Origin: Amycolatopsis marina
GTDB taxonomy: Bacteria > Actinomycetota > Actinomycetes > Mycobacteriales > Pseudonocardiaceae
Reading direction: 5' to 3'
Length of the DNA stretch: 64,000 nucleotides
Assembly: GCF_900111885.1 (NCBI RefSeq)
Contig: NZ_FOKG01000004.1
Coordinates: 110,154 to 174,153 of the forward strand
Of this stretch, positions 16,900-25,835 are shown piece by piece; positions within the stretch are counted from its first letter, which is position 1; every line of letters begins with the position of its first letter. Under the pieces are notes generated by a model. The model did no database searches. It was not told the DNA's origin and was given only the letters and a program-made list of their open reading frames with translations. A program made the translations under genes and the position numbers.

Positions 16900-18180
16900 A
16901 TGAACGACGATGGTGACGTTCGCACACCAGGCCCGGGCCTCGCCGAGTCGATCGTGTCGCGCGTTCGCAGATCAGCACCGAGATCCTGGTTGCTCCGCCG
17001 GACGCCGCCGCGCGCCCTGCTGGTGAACACGCCGGGCGGAACCGAAGCGCGGCTGGCTGTCGAGTGTCTCGTGCGGGAGCGAGGATGGCGATTCGCGGTC
17101 AGTCCGGCCGAGGCGAACCTGCTGGTGGTGACCGGAGCGGCGGTTGACGGCTTCGAGCGGTACCTCGATCCGGTCTGGCGGGCGATTCCCGCGCCGCGGG
17201 TCCGGGCAGACGTGGCGACCGCCCCGGACGCGCTCACCGAACTCGAGCGCGCGGTCGGCGAACTCCGGGACGTGCGCGGACAACGGGCACAGGCACGTCA
17301 GGCCGCGAGCGCACCCGAAACCGACCATGACGAACCGCACGACGACAGCCGTACGGAGCACCACAACGACCACGGCGGTCATGGCGAGCACCACGGCGGG
17401 CACGGGCATGACATGGGCGGGATGGAGATGCCGGGTGGGATCCCGATGGCCGAGCGGGCCGAGGATCGTGACGGCCTCATGCTCGACCAGCTGCACGTGC
17501 CGCTGGGCCCCGTCCTGACCGCCTGGCCCGCCGGTCTGGTGCTCGACACCACCATGCAGGGTGATGTGCTCACCGAGGTCGGGGTGCGCACGGTTGGCCT
17601 CTCCGAAGTGCCGGGGAACGCACCGTGGACACGCGTGTGGCGGCGGATCTCGGCCGGGCAGAACGTGCCCGCCGCGGAGCCCGCCCGCCAGGAGCTGGCC
17701 CGGCACCTGGACGCGTGCGTCTCCCTGCTGTCCGTAGCGGGCTGGGAGGACGCGGCAGGCAGGGCGAGACTGTTGCGGGACAACGTACTCAGGGAGACGG
17801 CGCGCCCGGATGCCGCCCGTATCAGGTCGTGGGCGCGCCGCGTACGGCGTTCGCGCACGCTGCGCTGGCTGCTGTCTGACGTCGGCGCGATCGCGCACGA
17901 TCCCGGAACCCCGCAGGCGTTGACCGGTGATGCGCTGTCCAGGCTGAACCGATGGCTCGACACGATAGGTGAACTGAGCGAGCACGACGAACCGTGTGAG
18001 CCGAGTCCGCAGGACGGTGAAGGCAGGACGGCAGAGCGCGAGCACGAGACACGATGGACGCTGGATGCTCTGCCAGGACTGCTGTGCGGCAGCGAGCTCG
18101 CCATCGCGCGGCTCATCGTCGCAAGCCTCCACCTCGATCTGGACCTCCTTCCCGCCGCCCACGGAGTGAGTCATGGCTGA
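16900..18180 (+). CDS. NuoB/NuoD-like fusion lacking iron-sulfur ligands, with His-rich linker
   Basis: 426 residues with no clean family match. Residues 30-120 align by eye with NuoB: the SPRQAD(L/M)(M/L)IVAGT motif appears as SPAEANLLVVTGA, and the following helix as RYLDPVWRAIPAPR. The cysteines that bind cluster N2 are absent. Residues 140-180 are a His/Asp/Gly/Met-rich linker (HHNDHGGHGEHHGGHGHDM). Residues 185-240 resemble the N-terminal sheet of NuoD (LHVPLGPVLTAWPAGLVLD). The rest is helical and unassigned. It probably caps the membrane arm in place of the Q-module. The ATG at 16900 has GGGGAGG upstream, and the stop overlaps nuoH by 8 bases. The homology calls are inference from motifs. 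Confidence 0.6.
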   Translation: MNDDGDVRTPGPGLAESIVSRVRRSAPRSWLLRRTPPRALLVNTPGGTEARLAVECLVRERGWRFAVSPAEANLLVVTGAAVDGFERYLDPVWRAIPAPRVRADVATAPDALTELERAVGELRDVRGQRAQARQAASAPETDHDEPHDDSRTEHHNDHGGHGEHHGGHGHDMGGMEMPGGIPMAERAEDRDGLMLDQLHVPLGPVLTAWPAGLVLDTTMQGDVLTEVGVRTVGLSEVPGNAPWTRVWRRISAGQNVPAAEPARQELARHLDACVSLLSVAGWEDAAGRARLLRDNVLRETARPDAARIRSWARRVRRSRTLRWLLSDVGAIAHDPGTPQALTGDALSRLNRWLDTIGELSEHDEPCEPSPQDGEGRTAEREHETRWTLDALPGLLCGSELAIARLIVASLHLDLDLLPAAHGVSHG

Positions 18181-19102
18181 GGTGGTGGCGACGGGCTGGG
18201 TGGGCGCACTGCTGCTCCCCGCCGTGCTGTTGGCGTTCGCGCTGGCCGCGGTGACGTTCGACGCCGTCCTCGCGGCACGGGCGGCCGGAGCTCCACTGGC
18301 GGACTCGGCCCGTGTGCCTGTGCGGGCGGTGGCGGGGCTGCTGGTCCAGCAGCGGCGGCGGACGCTGGCCGCCGACGATCTACTGTGGCGCCTGGCCGGC
18401 GTGGTGCTGCTCGCCGCCGCGGTCATGGCCGCACTGGTCACGCCGCTCGGGTGGCACGCGGTCGCTGATCTCTCCGTCGGCATCGTCTGGTTCAACGCCA
18501 TGGAGATCGTGGCGTGGGCGGCGGTGTGGCTGGCCGGGTGGAGCGCGAACTCCGCGTTCGGCCTGGTCGGCGGCTACCGGTTCATCGCGCAGGGCGTGGC
18601 CTACGAGTTGCCGCACATGTTCGCTCTGACCGCGGTGGCGGTCGGCGCGGGTTCACTGCGTGTCGCGGACATTGTCGCTGCCCAGCAGGATCTCTGGTTC
18701 GTCGTGTGGATGCCGCTCGCGTTCGTCGTATTCCTGCTCTCCGTACTGGCCATGGCCTTCTGGGGCCCGTTCGACCAGCCCGTGGCCCGTGATGTCGCGG
18801 GCGGCGCGGTGGCCGAACTGTCTGGTGTGGACCGGCTGGTGTTCCTGACAGGACGGTGGGTCCTGCTGGTGTCCGGTGCGGCGATGGCGGTGCCGCTGTT
18901 CCTCGGCGGTGGAGCGGGACCGGTGCTGCCCGCCTGGTTGTGGTCGGTACTCAAGACCGCGGCGGTGCTGGCGGCTCTCGTCTGGGTGAGCCGCAGGCTG
19001 CCGACGATCCGGATGGAGCGGTTCACCGAGATCTCCTGGATGGTGCTGATCCCCGCGACCCTGCTGCAGGCCCTGTTCGTGTCCCTCGTGGTGATCGGAT
19101 AA
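18173..19102 (+). CDS. nuoH: NADH-quinone oxidoreductase subunit H-like protein
   Basis: 309 residues, about eight membrane helices. NuoH-like features are YRFIAQGVAYELPHMFALTAV, the PFDQPVARDV segment where NuoH has PFDLPEAE, AELSG (EYSG), and RMERFTEISWMVLIPATL near the C-terminus. Several acidic residues that line the quinone end and proton channel of true NuoH are replaced: the PEAE acids are gone and GEY became GRW. This fits a subunit no longer coupled to quinone chemistry. It overlaps the preceding gene. Confidence 0.8.
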   Translation: MAEVVATGWVGALLLPAVLLAFALAAVTFDAVLAARAAGAPLADSARVPVRAVAGLLVQQRRRTLAADDLLWRLAGVVLLAAAVMAALVTPLGWHAVADLSVGIVWFNAMEIVAWAAVWLAGWSANSAFGLVGGYRFIAQGVAYELPHMFALTAVAVGAGSLRVADIVAAQQDLWFVVWMPLAFVVFLLSVLAMAFWGPFDQPVARDVAGGAVAELSGVDRLVFLTGRWVLLVSGAAMAVPLFLGGGAGPVLPAWLWSVLKTAAVLAALVWVSRRLPTIRMERFTEISWMVLIPATLLQALFVSLVVIG

Positions 19103-19116
19103 GGAGGCACGGAAAC

Positions 19117-19704
19117 TTGTCAGCCGACATCGCGTTCTGGTTGTGTGCCGTGGGAGCGGTACTGACCGGCATCGCCGTCTTCCGGGTCGACTCCATGGCG
19201 AGGGCGACATTCGCGTTGCTGGCATCGTTCGTCTTCGCCGCGGGCACGGTACTGCTGGTCGAACTGACCTACCTCGGGGTGCTGGTCATCCTGATGATGA
19301 TCATGGAGATGGTCATCATGGTGGTCTTCATGTTGATGTACATGATGAATCCCGGCGGGCTGATGCCGATGACGATGGTGCACAACCAGAAGGGATCACT
19401 GGCGATCGCGGCCGGCACCTTCGCCGTGCTCGCCGCGGGCGTCATCCTCGTCGACTGGCCGGATTCCCCGCCACCCCGTCCCGCGGATCCGACCCTGGCA
19501 CTCGGCGAGGCGCTCATGGGGTCGAAGATGCTGGTGATGATCGTGCTGGGACTCGGTCTGTTCGCCACGATCGTCGCGACCGTGGTGCTCTCCACCCAGC
19601 GCGGCCGCTATGACCGGTTCGGCGACCGGCTCGATCGCGGGAAACCCGACGATCCGGTTCAGGGAGGAACCGGTGGCCGACGGCGAGCGCGGCAGAAGAC
19701 ATGA
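19117..19704 (+). CDS. nuoJ: NADH-quinone oxidoreductase subunit J-like protein
   Basis: 195 residues with five helices. Recognisable NuoJ traits are the MARATFALLASFVFAAG region and the VELTYLGVLVILMMIMEMVIMVVFMLMYM segment, in which NuoJ normally has an AIMVLFLFVVMM-type pi-bulge helix. The start is TTG at 19117, eight bases after AAGGAGG; no ATG or GTG at this point gives a correct N-terminus. A Pro/Arg/Gly-rich tail overlaps nuoK by 4 bases. Confidence 0.82.
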   Translation: MSADIAFWLCAVGAVLTGIAVFRVDSMARATFALLASFVFAAGTVLLVELTYLGVLVILMMIMEMVIMVVFMLMYMMNPGGLMPMTMVHNQKGSLAIAAGTFAVLAAGVILVDWPDSPPPRPADPTLALGEALMGSKMLVMIVLGLGLFATIVATVVLSTQRGRYDRFGDRLDRGKPDDPVQGGTGGRRRARQKT

Positions 19705-20006
19705 GCCTTCAGGACTATCTACTTCTCGCCTCGGCCCTGTTCAGCGTCGGGTTGTACGGCGCGCTGTCGCAGCAGTCGATCGTGATGGTGATGATGGGCC
19801 TCGAACTGATGATCAATGCGGTCATCGTCGGGGCCGCCGCGTTCTGGTACTTCACCTCACCGGCGAACCCGGACGGGCAGGTGGTCGTCGTGCTCGCCGT
19901 CACCGCGATGGCCATCGAGATGGCCATGGGTTTCGCGGTCACCACGGCCCTGTTCAGGGCACGCGACGTCGACATGACCGACATGGCCGCGGATCTCAGG
20001 GACTGA
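19701..20006 (+). CDS. nuoK: NADH-quinone oxidoreductase subunit K-like protein
   Basis: 101 residues, three helices. Both conserved membrane glutamates of NuoK are present: one in MGLELMINAV (helix 2) and one in AIEMAMGFAV (helix 3). Length is normal. It starts at the ATG overlapping the nuoJ stop. Confidence 0.9.
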   Translation: MSLQDYLLLASALFSVGLYGALSQQSIVMVMMGLELMINAVIVGAAAFWYFTSPANPDGQVVVVLAVTAMAIEMAMGFAVTTALFRARDVDMTDMAADLRD

Positions 20007-20010
20007 TTCG

Positions 20011-21873
20011 ATGCTCTGGCTGCTGATCGCCGTGCCATTGGTGGTAGGCACCGCACTGCTCCTCGCGGGCAGAACGGCGAACCGGATCGCACCCTCGGCC
20101 GGAATGTGCGTCGCCGTGGTGACACTCGTGCTCGCGTCGCTCACCGCTGTGCGGCGGCCCGGGGTCTCGGCGGCCCTGCTGGACGGTGTTCCTTTCGGTC
20201 TGCGGGTGGACGGCCTGTCGTCGGTCATGGTGGTCACGGTGGCGGTCGTCCTGCTCGCGGTTCTGGTGTTCGCCACCGGTGAGTTCGCGGGCACGGAGAC
20301 CTCCGCTCGGTTCTTCGGACTCATGCTGCTGTTCGCGGGTGCGATGCTGGTGACGGTCACAGCGACGACGTTGCTGTCCCTGCTGATGGCATGGGAGGTG
20401 ATGGGTGCGGCGTCCTACGCGCTCATCGGCTTCTGGTGGCGTGACTCCCGCCGGGTCGATTCGGGCAAGATCGCCTTCCTGACCACCCGCGGCGCGGACC
20501 TGGGGCTGTACCTGGCAGCGGGCGCCGCGCTCGCGGGCGGAGCGGGAGGACTCGCGCTGAACGAACTGTCCGGGCTCCCACCTGGCTGGCGGGACGTGGT
20601 CACCGCGGGAGTGGTGTTGGCCGCGCTTGGCAAGTCGGCGCAACTGCCGTTCAGCTTCTGGCTCTCCCGTGCGATGGACGGTCCCAGCCCGGTGTCGGCG
20701 ATGCTGCATTCGGCCACAATGGTCGCGGCAGGTGCGTACCTGCTGCTGCGGCTGGAACCACTGTTGTCCGCCACAGCATGGGCGGGCGCTCTTGTCGCGT
20801 GGGCGGGTGTGCTCACCGCGCTCGCGCTCGGCGCCGTCGCCGTGGTCCAGCAGGATCTCAAGCAACTGCTCGCGGCGTCCACCTGTGCGCAGGTGGGATT
20901 CATGGTGCTGGCCGCCGGCCTGGGTGCGGTCGCGGCAGGCAGCGGGCACCTGCTGGCCCACGCGCTCACGAAGAGCCTGCTGTTCCTGACAGCGGGCGCC
21001 TGGCTCGCCGCACTCGGCACGAAGAGTCTGCCCGCGCTGCGCGGGGTCGCCAGGCGGTACCCGGTGGTCGGCATCAGTTTCACCGTCGGCGCGGTCGTCC
21101 TCGCCGGGATACCACCGCTGTCGATCTGGGCGACCAAGGACAGGGTGCTCGCCGCCGCCGTGCACGAGTCCGCACCACTGTACCTCGCGGGTCTCGCGGC
21201 GGCGGCGCTCAGCGCGGCTTACGCGGGTCGCGCTGTGGCGCTGGTCTGGTCCGCCGTGCCCTCCACGGAATCCAGCAAGACCGAAAAGGACGGTTCACCG
21301 CGGGGATCAGGCAGGATCACCGACGGCCAGTGGCTGGCTCTGCCCCCACTCGCCGCAGGCGCGGCAATTCTCGGTGTGCTGGCCGTTCCGCGAGTGTGGG
21401 CCGAGTTCTCCGGAGCAATCGGGGCGCCTGGCGAACCGGCACCCCGATGGTGGGAGGTCCTGGTGTCGGCCATTGTCGCACTGAGCGTGGCGGGGATGGC
21501 GGCAACCGTCGTTCGCCGCCGCGGTGATGTTCCGGACCAGCCGAAGCCGCGCGAATGGTTCGGCCTCGAGACCCTGGCCACGCGGGCGGTGGCCGCTCCC
21601 CTGCTCGGAACGGCACGGGCGCTGGCCCGCTTCGACGACCGCGTGGTGGACGGGGGTGTCCGGGCGACCGCCAGGTTCACCGCGCTGCTCGCCCGCGGGG
21701 CGAACCTGCGGGTCGAACACGCGGTGGACACGGCGGTGCGCCTCGTCGCCAGGAGCTTTCGCGGGCTGGGTTCACTGGCCCGGCGACCGCAGACCGGGCA
21801 GTCACACCACTACTACGCCCAGGCCGTCGTCGCCCTCGCCGCACTCGCGGCGCTGCTGGCGGTACTTCGATGA
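20011..21873 (+). CDS. nuoL: NADH-quinone oxidoreductase subunit L-like antiporter-type protein
   Basis: 620 residues, Mrp-antiporter-like. The proton-path residues are retained: Glu in LLMAWEVMGAASYALIGF (TM5), Lys in GKSAQLPFSFWLS (TM7), and His/Lys positions in VSAMLHSATMVAAG and HALTKSLLFL. The C-terminal part has extra helices and a polar segment, where NuoL carries its lateral helix. Four bases separate it from nuoK. It should conduct protons or another cation. Confidence 0.88.
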   Translation: MLWLLIAVPLVVGTALLLAGRTANRIAPSAGMCVAVVTLVLASLTAVRRPGVSAALLDGVPFGLRVDGLSSVMVVTVAVVLLAVLVFATGEFAGTETSARFFGLMLLFAGAMLVTVTATTLLSLLMAWEVMGAASYALIGFWWRDSRRVDSGKIAFLTTRGADLGLYLAAGAALAGGAGGLALNELSGLPPGWRDVVTAGVVLAALGKSAQLPFSFWLSRAMDGPSPVSAMLHSATMVAAGAYLLLRLEPLLSATAWAGALVAWAGVLTALALGAVAVVQQDLKQLLAASTCAQVGFMVLAAGLGAVAAGSGHLLAHALTKSLLFLTAGAWLAALGTKSLPALRGVARRYPVVGISFTVGAVVLAGIPPLSIWATKDRVLAAAVHESAPLYLAGLAAAALSAAYAGRAVALVWSAVPSTESSKTEKDGSPRGSGRITDGQWLALPPLAAGAAILGVLAVPRVWAEFSGAIGAPGEPAPRWWEVLVSAIVALSVAGMAATVVRRRGDVPDQPKPREWFGLETLATRAVAAPLLGTARALARFDDRVVDGGVRATARFTALLARGANLRVEHAVDTAVRLVARSFRGLGSLARRPQTGQSHHYYAQAVVALAALAALLAVLR

Positions 21874-21936
21874 GCCGCGAGCGTCAGATGAGCCAGGACA
21901 CAGGTTTCCCCAACCGGGCTGTGAGGTCGGATCAGC

Positions 21937-23433
21937 GTGCTTAGCATCGTGGTTTTCCTGCCGCTCGCGGTGGCGGCGCTCCTGCTCGTGCTCCCGAGGA
22001 CGAGTGACACCGTGGCGCGTTGGGCCTGGATCGCGACGAGTGCGGTCGACCTGCTGCTGGTCGTCGCGCTCTGGATCGGCTATCCGCGAGCGGGCGCGTT
22101 CGGCGGGCCTGGCTACGAGGTGAACGTGCGGTGGATCCCGAGCGTGAGTTCGGGCTATCACATCGGCGTCGACGGGCTGAGTCTGCCTCTGGTCGCCTTG
22201 ACCGCGACGATGTTCCTGGCCTGCGCGATCTACTCCCTGCGACAGACGGAACGAGTCCGCTCGTTCGCCGCGTTGTTCCTGTTCCTGGAAACCGTCTGTC
22301 TCGGGCTGTTCGTCTCCCTCGACCTCATTCTCTTCTTCGTCTTCTTCGATCTGTCCATTGTGGGCATGTACCTCGTGATCGCCGGATGGGGACACAAGGA
22401 CGCGGCGAGGGCGGCGCTGAAGTTCTTCCTCTACACCTTCGTCGGATCACTCGCATTGCTCCTCGGCTTCATCGGGCTCTACCTCGCGGCCGAACCACAC
22501 ACCTTCGACATGGTTCTGCTCGCCGAACAGAACCCACTGGCGGGCCAGGGCGCGAAGGGCACGCTGGTGTTGCTCGCACTGGTCGTCGGGCTTGCCGTCA
22601 AGACGCCGACAGTGCCGTTTCACACCTGGTTGCCACCCGCGCACACCGAGGCACCGACAGCGGGCTCGGTGATCCTGGCCGCGGTGCTGTTGAAGATGGG
22701 GACGTACGGGTTCGTCCGGATCGTGCTGCCGATGCTGCCCGAGCAGTGGAACCGGTACGCACCTGTCATCGTCGTCGTCGGCGTCGTCAGTGTCCTCTAT
22801 GGAGCTTTGGTGGCGCTGGCCCAGCAGAACTTCAAGCGGATGATCGCCTACACCTCGGTCAACCACATGGGCTACGTGGTGCTGGCCGTCGGCGCTGCCG
22901 GATTGATCTCCACCTCCGACGCGCAGGCGAAGAGTCTCGCGGTCACCGGCGCGGTGACGCAGATGGTCAGCCACGGGCTGATCACCGGCGCACTGTTCCT
23001 GCTGGCCGGAGTGCTGTACGACCGGGGCGGCACCTACGACCTCGACTCCTACGGCGGTCTGGCCGCCCGCACGCCCAGATTCGCCGGTCTGGCGGCCATC
23101 GCCGCGTTCGCGTCACTGGGACTGCCCGGCTTCGCGGGCTTCATCGCGGAGTTCCAGATCTTCACCGGCTCACTGGCGGGCGCACCGGTGGCCACGGCGC
23201 TGGCGTTCCTCGGAATTCTACTCACCGCGGCGCTGTTCCTGCGCGCCTACCAGCGAATTTTCCTTGGCGCGGAAGGAAAGGGCGTTGGAGGCATGGGAGA
23301 CCTCAGATCGAGCGAGGCGGTGTCGATCGTGCCGTTGCTCGCACTCGCCGTCGTGATCGGGTTGTTCCCACGCTTCCTGTTGGACGTCATCGAGCCCGCC
23401 GCACGGGCACTCGGCCTGGAACTGGGCCGCTGA
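21937..23433 (+). CDS. nuoM: NADH-quinone oxidoreductase subunit M-like antiporter-type protein
   Basis: 498 residues. Key motifs are VKTPTVPFHTWLPPAHTEAP, LLKMGTYGFVRI and FKRMIAYTSVNHMGYV, with the expected lysines. The TM5 carboxylate, a glutamate (WE..L.PMY) in classic NuoM, is an aspartate here (FFDLSIVGMYLVI), a conservative change. GTG start at 21937 with GAGGTC upstream. Confidence 0.88.
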   Translation: MLSIVVFLPLAVAALLLVLPRTSDTVARWAWIATSAVDLLLVVALWIGYPRAGAFGGPGYEVNVRWIPSVSSGYHIGVDGLSLPLVALTATMFLACAIYSLRQTERVRSFAALFLFLETVCLGLFVSLDLILFFVFFDLSIVGMYLVIAGWGHKDAARAALKFFLYTFVGSLALLLGFIGLYLAAEPHTFDMVLLAEQNPLAGQGAKGTLVLLALVVGLAVKTPTVPFHTWLPPAHTEAPTAGSVILAAVLLKMGTYGFVRIVLPMLPEQWNRYAPVIVVVGVVSVLYGALVALAQQNFKRMIAYTSVNHMGYVVLAVGAAGLISTSDAQAKSLAVTGAVTQMVSHGLITGALFLLAGVLYDRGGTYDLDSYGGLAARTPRFAGLAAIAAFASLGLPGFAGFIAEFQIFTGSLAGAPVATALAFLGILLTAALFLRAYQRIFLGAEGKGVGGMGDLRSSEAVSIVPLLALAVVIGLFPRFLLDVIEPAARALGLELGR

Positions 23434-23434
23434 G

Positions 23435-24859
23435 ATGGCGTCGATGATGACCCAGGATCTCATCCGGCTGTTGCCCGAGGCGTCGCTGGCAGGTAGCGCC
23501 GTGGCCGGGCTCCTGCTCGGTTCGTATCTGCCCCGGCACCGGCAGTGGCCGGTACGGGCGCTGGCCGTCGTGGCCTGTGCCGCCGGGCTGGTGCTGACCG
23601 TGGCGTCCTGGCCCGGTCCCGGGATGACCGTTTTCGAAGGCACCTACGCGGTCGATGTGCCGACGGCTGGCGCGCGAGTGGTGGTCCTTGTCTCGGTTCT
23701 GTTGATACTGGCCATCTCGGCCGAGCAGACACGGGGTGACCGAAGGGAGAGCGAGTTCGTCGTCCTGGTGCTGCTGGCAGCGCTCGGCGCTGTGCTGCTC
23801 GCGGGCGCGGGCGATCTCCTGCTGCTGATGGCGGCATACCTGCTGGCGAGCGTTCCGCTGTACGCGTTGACCGGATTCGCGAAGGACGCCCCGGGGACGG
23901 AGGCGTCGCTGAAGTACTACCTGCTCGGTGCGCTGCTGGGTGTCTGCATGCTGTTCGGGGTCATGCTCCTGTTCGGCGCCGCGGGCGCGACCCGGTACCC
24001 GGAGCTGCACGAGCGGCTCGCGGGCGCACCGGTGGCGCTCGTCGTGGTGGGCGCCGTCCTCCTGCTCGCTGGGCTGCTGTTCAAGGCAGGGGCGGTTCCC
24101 GCGCATTTCTGGGTACCCGACGTCACCGAGGGCGCCCGCCCACCCGTCGGCGCCCTGGTCACCACTGTGCCGAAGGTCGGCGCTGTCATCGCGATCTATC
24201 GGCTTGTCGAAAGCGCACTGCAGCCGAGCGGCCTGAACTGGGCGTTGCTGGTGGCGGTGATCGCGGCGGTCACGATGACGCTGGGCAACCTCGCCGCGTT
24301 CTTCCAGACAAGCGTGCGCCGCCTGCTCGCGTACTCGACGATCAGTCAGGTCGGGTACCTCCTCATGGCCGTCGCGGCCGCTGGCCACAGCACACTGGCC
24401 CTGCCCGCCGTACTGCTCTATCTCGGCGCGTACGCGGTCACGAATCTCGGCGCGTTCGCCGTGGTGTGCGCACTGCCCGGCGCACGCTCCCTGGACGACT
24501 ACCGCGGACTGCGCGGGCGACATCGCTGGCTCGCCCTCAGCTTGGTGGTATGTCTGCTCGGGCTGGTCGGTACCCCGCCGACCGGCGTTTTCGCGGGGAA
24601 ACTGACCGTGTTCACCGCCGCGTTCGACGCCGGGCTGGGCTGGTTGGTGGTGCTCGCCGCGGTGAACACGGTGGCCAGCCTGTTCTACTACCTGCGGTGG
24701 CTCGCACCCGCGCTCGGCGCGACCCCGGGAACAAGCCCGATCGAACGGCCGGGCAGGTGGGCTGCGACGACGGCGTACGTCGCAGCCCCGTTGTCGGTCG
24801 CGGCCGGGATCCTTGCGGGCCCGCTCCTCTCGGCACTACACGGTGAGCTGCTCATGTAG
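23435..24859 (+). CDS. nuoN: NADH-quinone oxidoreductase subunit N-like antiporter-type protein
   Basis: 474 residues. FKAGAVPAHFWVPDVTEGA and TVPKVGAVIAIYRL carry the half-channel lysines of NuoN, and LAYSTISQVGYLLM is typical. In helix 5, where NuoN proteins have a glutamate (IELLSL.LY), the sequence reads AYLLASVPLY, so the central carboxylate looks lost. The stop overlaps the end of the convergent MBL gene by 8 bases. Last gene of the operon; no NuoC, E, F, G or I gene is present. Confidence 0.86.
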   Translation: MASMMTQDLIRLLPEASLAGSAVAGLLLGSYLPRHRQWPVRALAVVACAAGLVLTVASWPGPGMTVFEGTYAVDVPTAGARVVVLVSVLLILAISAEQTRGDRRESEFVVLVLLAALGAVLLAGAGDLLLLMAAYLLASVPLYALTGFAKDAPGTEASLKYYLLGALLGVCMLFGVMLLFGAAGATRYPELHERLAGAPVALVVVGAVLLLAGLLFKAGAVPAHFWVPDVTEGARPPVGALVTTVPKVGAVIAIYRLVESALQPSGLNWALLVAVIAAVTMTLGNLAAFFQTSVRRLLAYSTISQVGYLLMAVAAAGHSTLALPAVLLYLGAYAVTNLGAFAVVCALPGARSLDDYRGLRGRHRWLALSLVVCLLGLVGTPPTGVFAGKLTVFTAAFDAGLGWLVVLAAVNTVASLFYYLRWLAPALGATPGTSPIERPGRWAATTAYVAAPLSVAAGILAGPLLSALHGELLM

Positions 24860-25643
24860 CCAGCGGCAGGGTTTCGCCCCGCCGGAGCACCCGCACCGAA
24901 CTTCCGAGGCCCCGCCGCTCGGTTTCCACGAGGAAGTTCGACAGCGGCGAACCGAAGACCCCGTAGTCGTCGAAGTGCACAGGCACCACGTGCCCAGGGC
25001 GCAGCAACTGCAGCAGGTCCGCTCCCTGCTTGTCGTCCATGGACAGCAGAATCCCGAGCATGCGCGCACCACCGAGATGTAGCACGGCCAGGTCGATCTC
25101 CGGGAAGCGCTCGTGGATCCGCCGTAAATCGTCGTGCATCACGGTGTCCCCACTGACGTACAGCCGCAACGGAGTCACGTCCGGAGCCGACCGGTACTCG
25201 TACACGCTACCGATCACCGGCGGGAGCATCCGGTTGACGATTCCGGCAGTGTGTCGCGCGGGGACGGCGGTAATCGTCAGCGTGGCATCGCCTTCGGTCA
25301 GTGTCTCGCTCGACCAGGTGGGCAGGGCGACGGTCTGCCGGAAACCCCGCCTGCTCAGGCGATGTGCCGCGTGGCCGGTGGTCAGTATGGGCAGATCGGC
25401 GGACAATTCCCGGCCCGCGATACGGTCAAAGTGGTCGCCGTGCAGGTGCGAGAGCACGACAGCGTCCAGCGCGGGCAGGTCCGCAACCTGAGCCGCGGGC
25501 TCGGTGCGCCGTCGCGAGACCATGCCTTGGCCGAGGTACGACCACTGCCCGCGGTGGAGGAAGTTGGGATCGGTCAGCACGGTGAACGGCCCGAGCCGGA
25601 GCAGGACCGTCGCCGTGCCGATAAAGGTCAGGCCATCACTCAT
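24852..25643 (-). CDS. MBL-fold metal-dependent hydrolase (UlaG-like)
   Basis: 263 residues of the metallo-beta-lactamase superfamily. Metal ligands are visible in VVLSHLHGDHFDRI (HxHxDH), the later His in VPARHTAGIV, Asp in YVSGDTVMHDDL, and a C-terminal His in VVPVHFDDYG. This arrangement resembles the UlaG/RomA-like group acting on phosphodiesters or N-acyl phospholipids; the substrate is not predictable. The ATG at 25643 is preferred to the frame's far upstream start because the extension lies in repeat DNA. Confidence 0.83.
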   Translation of the reverse strand: MSDGLTFIGTATVLLRLGPFTVLTDPNFLHRGQWSYLGQGMVSRRRTEPAAQVADLPALDAVVLSHLHGDHFDRIAGRELSADLPILTTGHAAHRLSRRGFRQTVALPTWSSETLTEGDATLTITAVPARHTAGIVNRMLPPVIGSVYEYRSAPDVTPLRLYVSGDTVMHDDLRRIHERFPEIDLAVLHLGGARMLGILLSMDDKQGADLLQLLRPGHVVPVHFDDYGVFGSPLSNFLVETERRGLGSSVRVLRRGETLPLAT

Positions 25644-25689
25644 CCAGGCCGGATACCCGTCGCGCACCTGGTGAACCGGGGGACCTTCC

Positions 25690-25760
25690 CGGCAAGTGTG
25701 GATGGGGGTGGTTGGCGGCATGGCTGATCTTGCTTGGTGGTACTTGCGGACGCCCCATCC
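25690..25760 (-). repeat. Dispersed intergenic module, copy 2
   Basis: The reverse complement matches 4750-4815 at roughly 80% identity over about 65 bases. It abuts the palindrome pair at 25763-25831, so the two look like parts of one composite element. Confidence 0.6.
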
Positions 25761-25762
25761 CT

Positions 25763-25831
25763 GTACCGCACTTTCCCGGGAAAGTGCGGTACCCCGCGCA
25801 CGCAACTAACGCACTTTCCCGGGAAAGTGCG
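25763..25831. repeat. Pair of REP-like palindromes
   Basis: Two copies of the 18-base core CACTTTCCCGGGAAAGTG lie within perfect palindromes: the first extends over 30 bases (25763-25792), the second over 22 (25810-25831). The spacing is about 20 bases. The same paired layout occurs at 40437-40500. Located between ctaD and the MBL gene. Confidence 0.85.
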
Positions 25832-25835
25832 GGGG

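Noticed and set aside
16805..16903. Possible 32-residue ORF (GTG at 16805) between nuoA and the NuoB/D-like gene
   Set aside because: The stop overlaps the next start (ATGA), which is suggestive, but the peptide has no similarity and lacks its own clear ribosome site.
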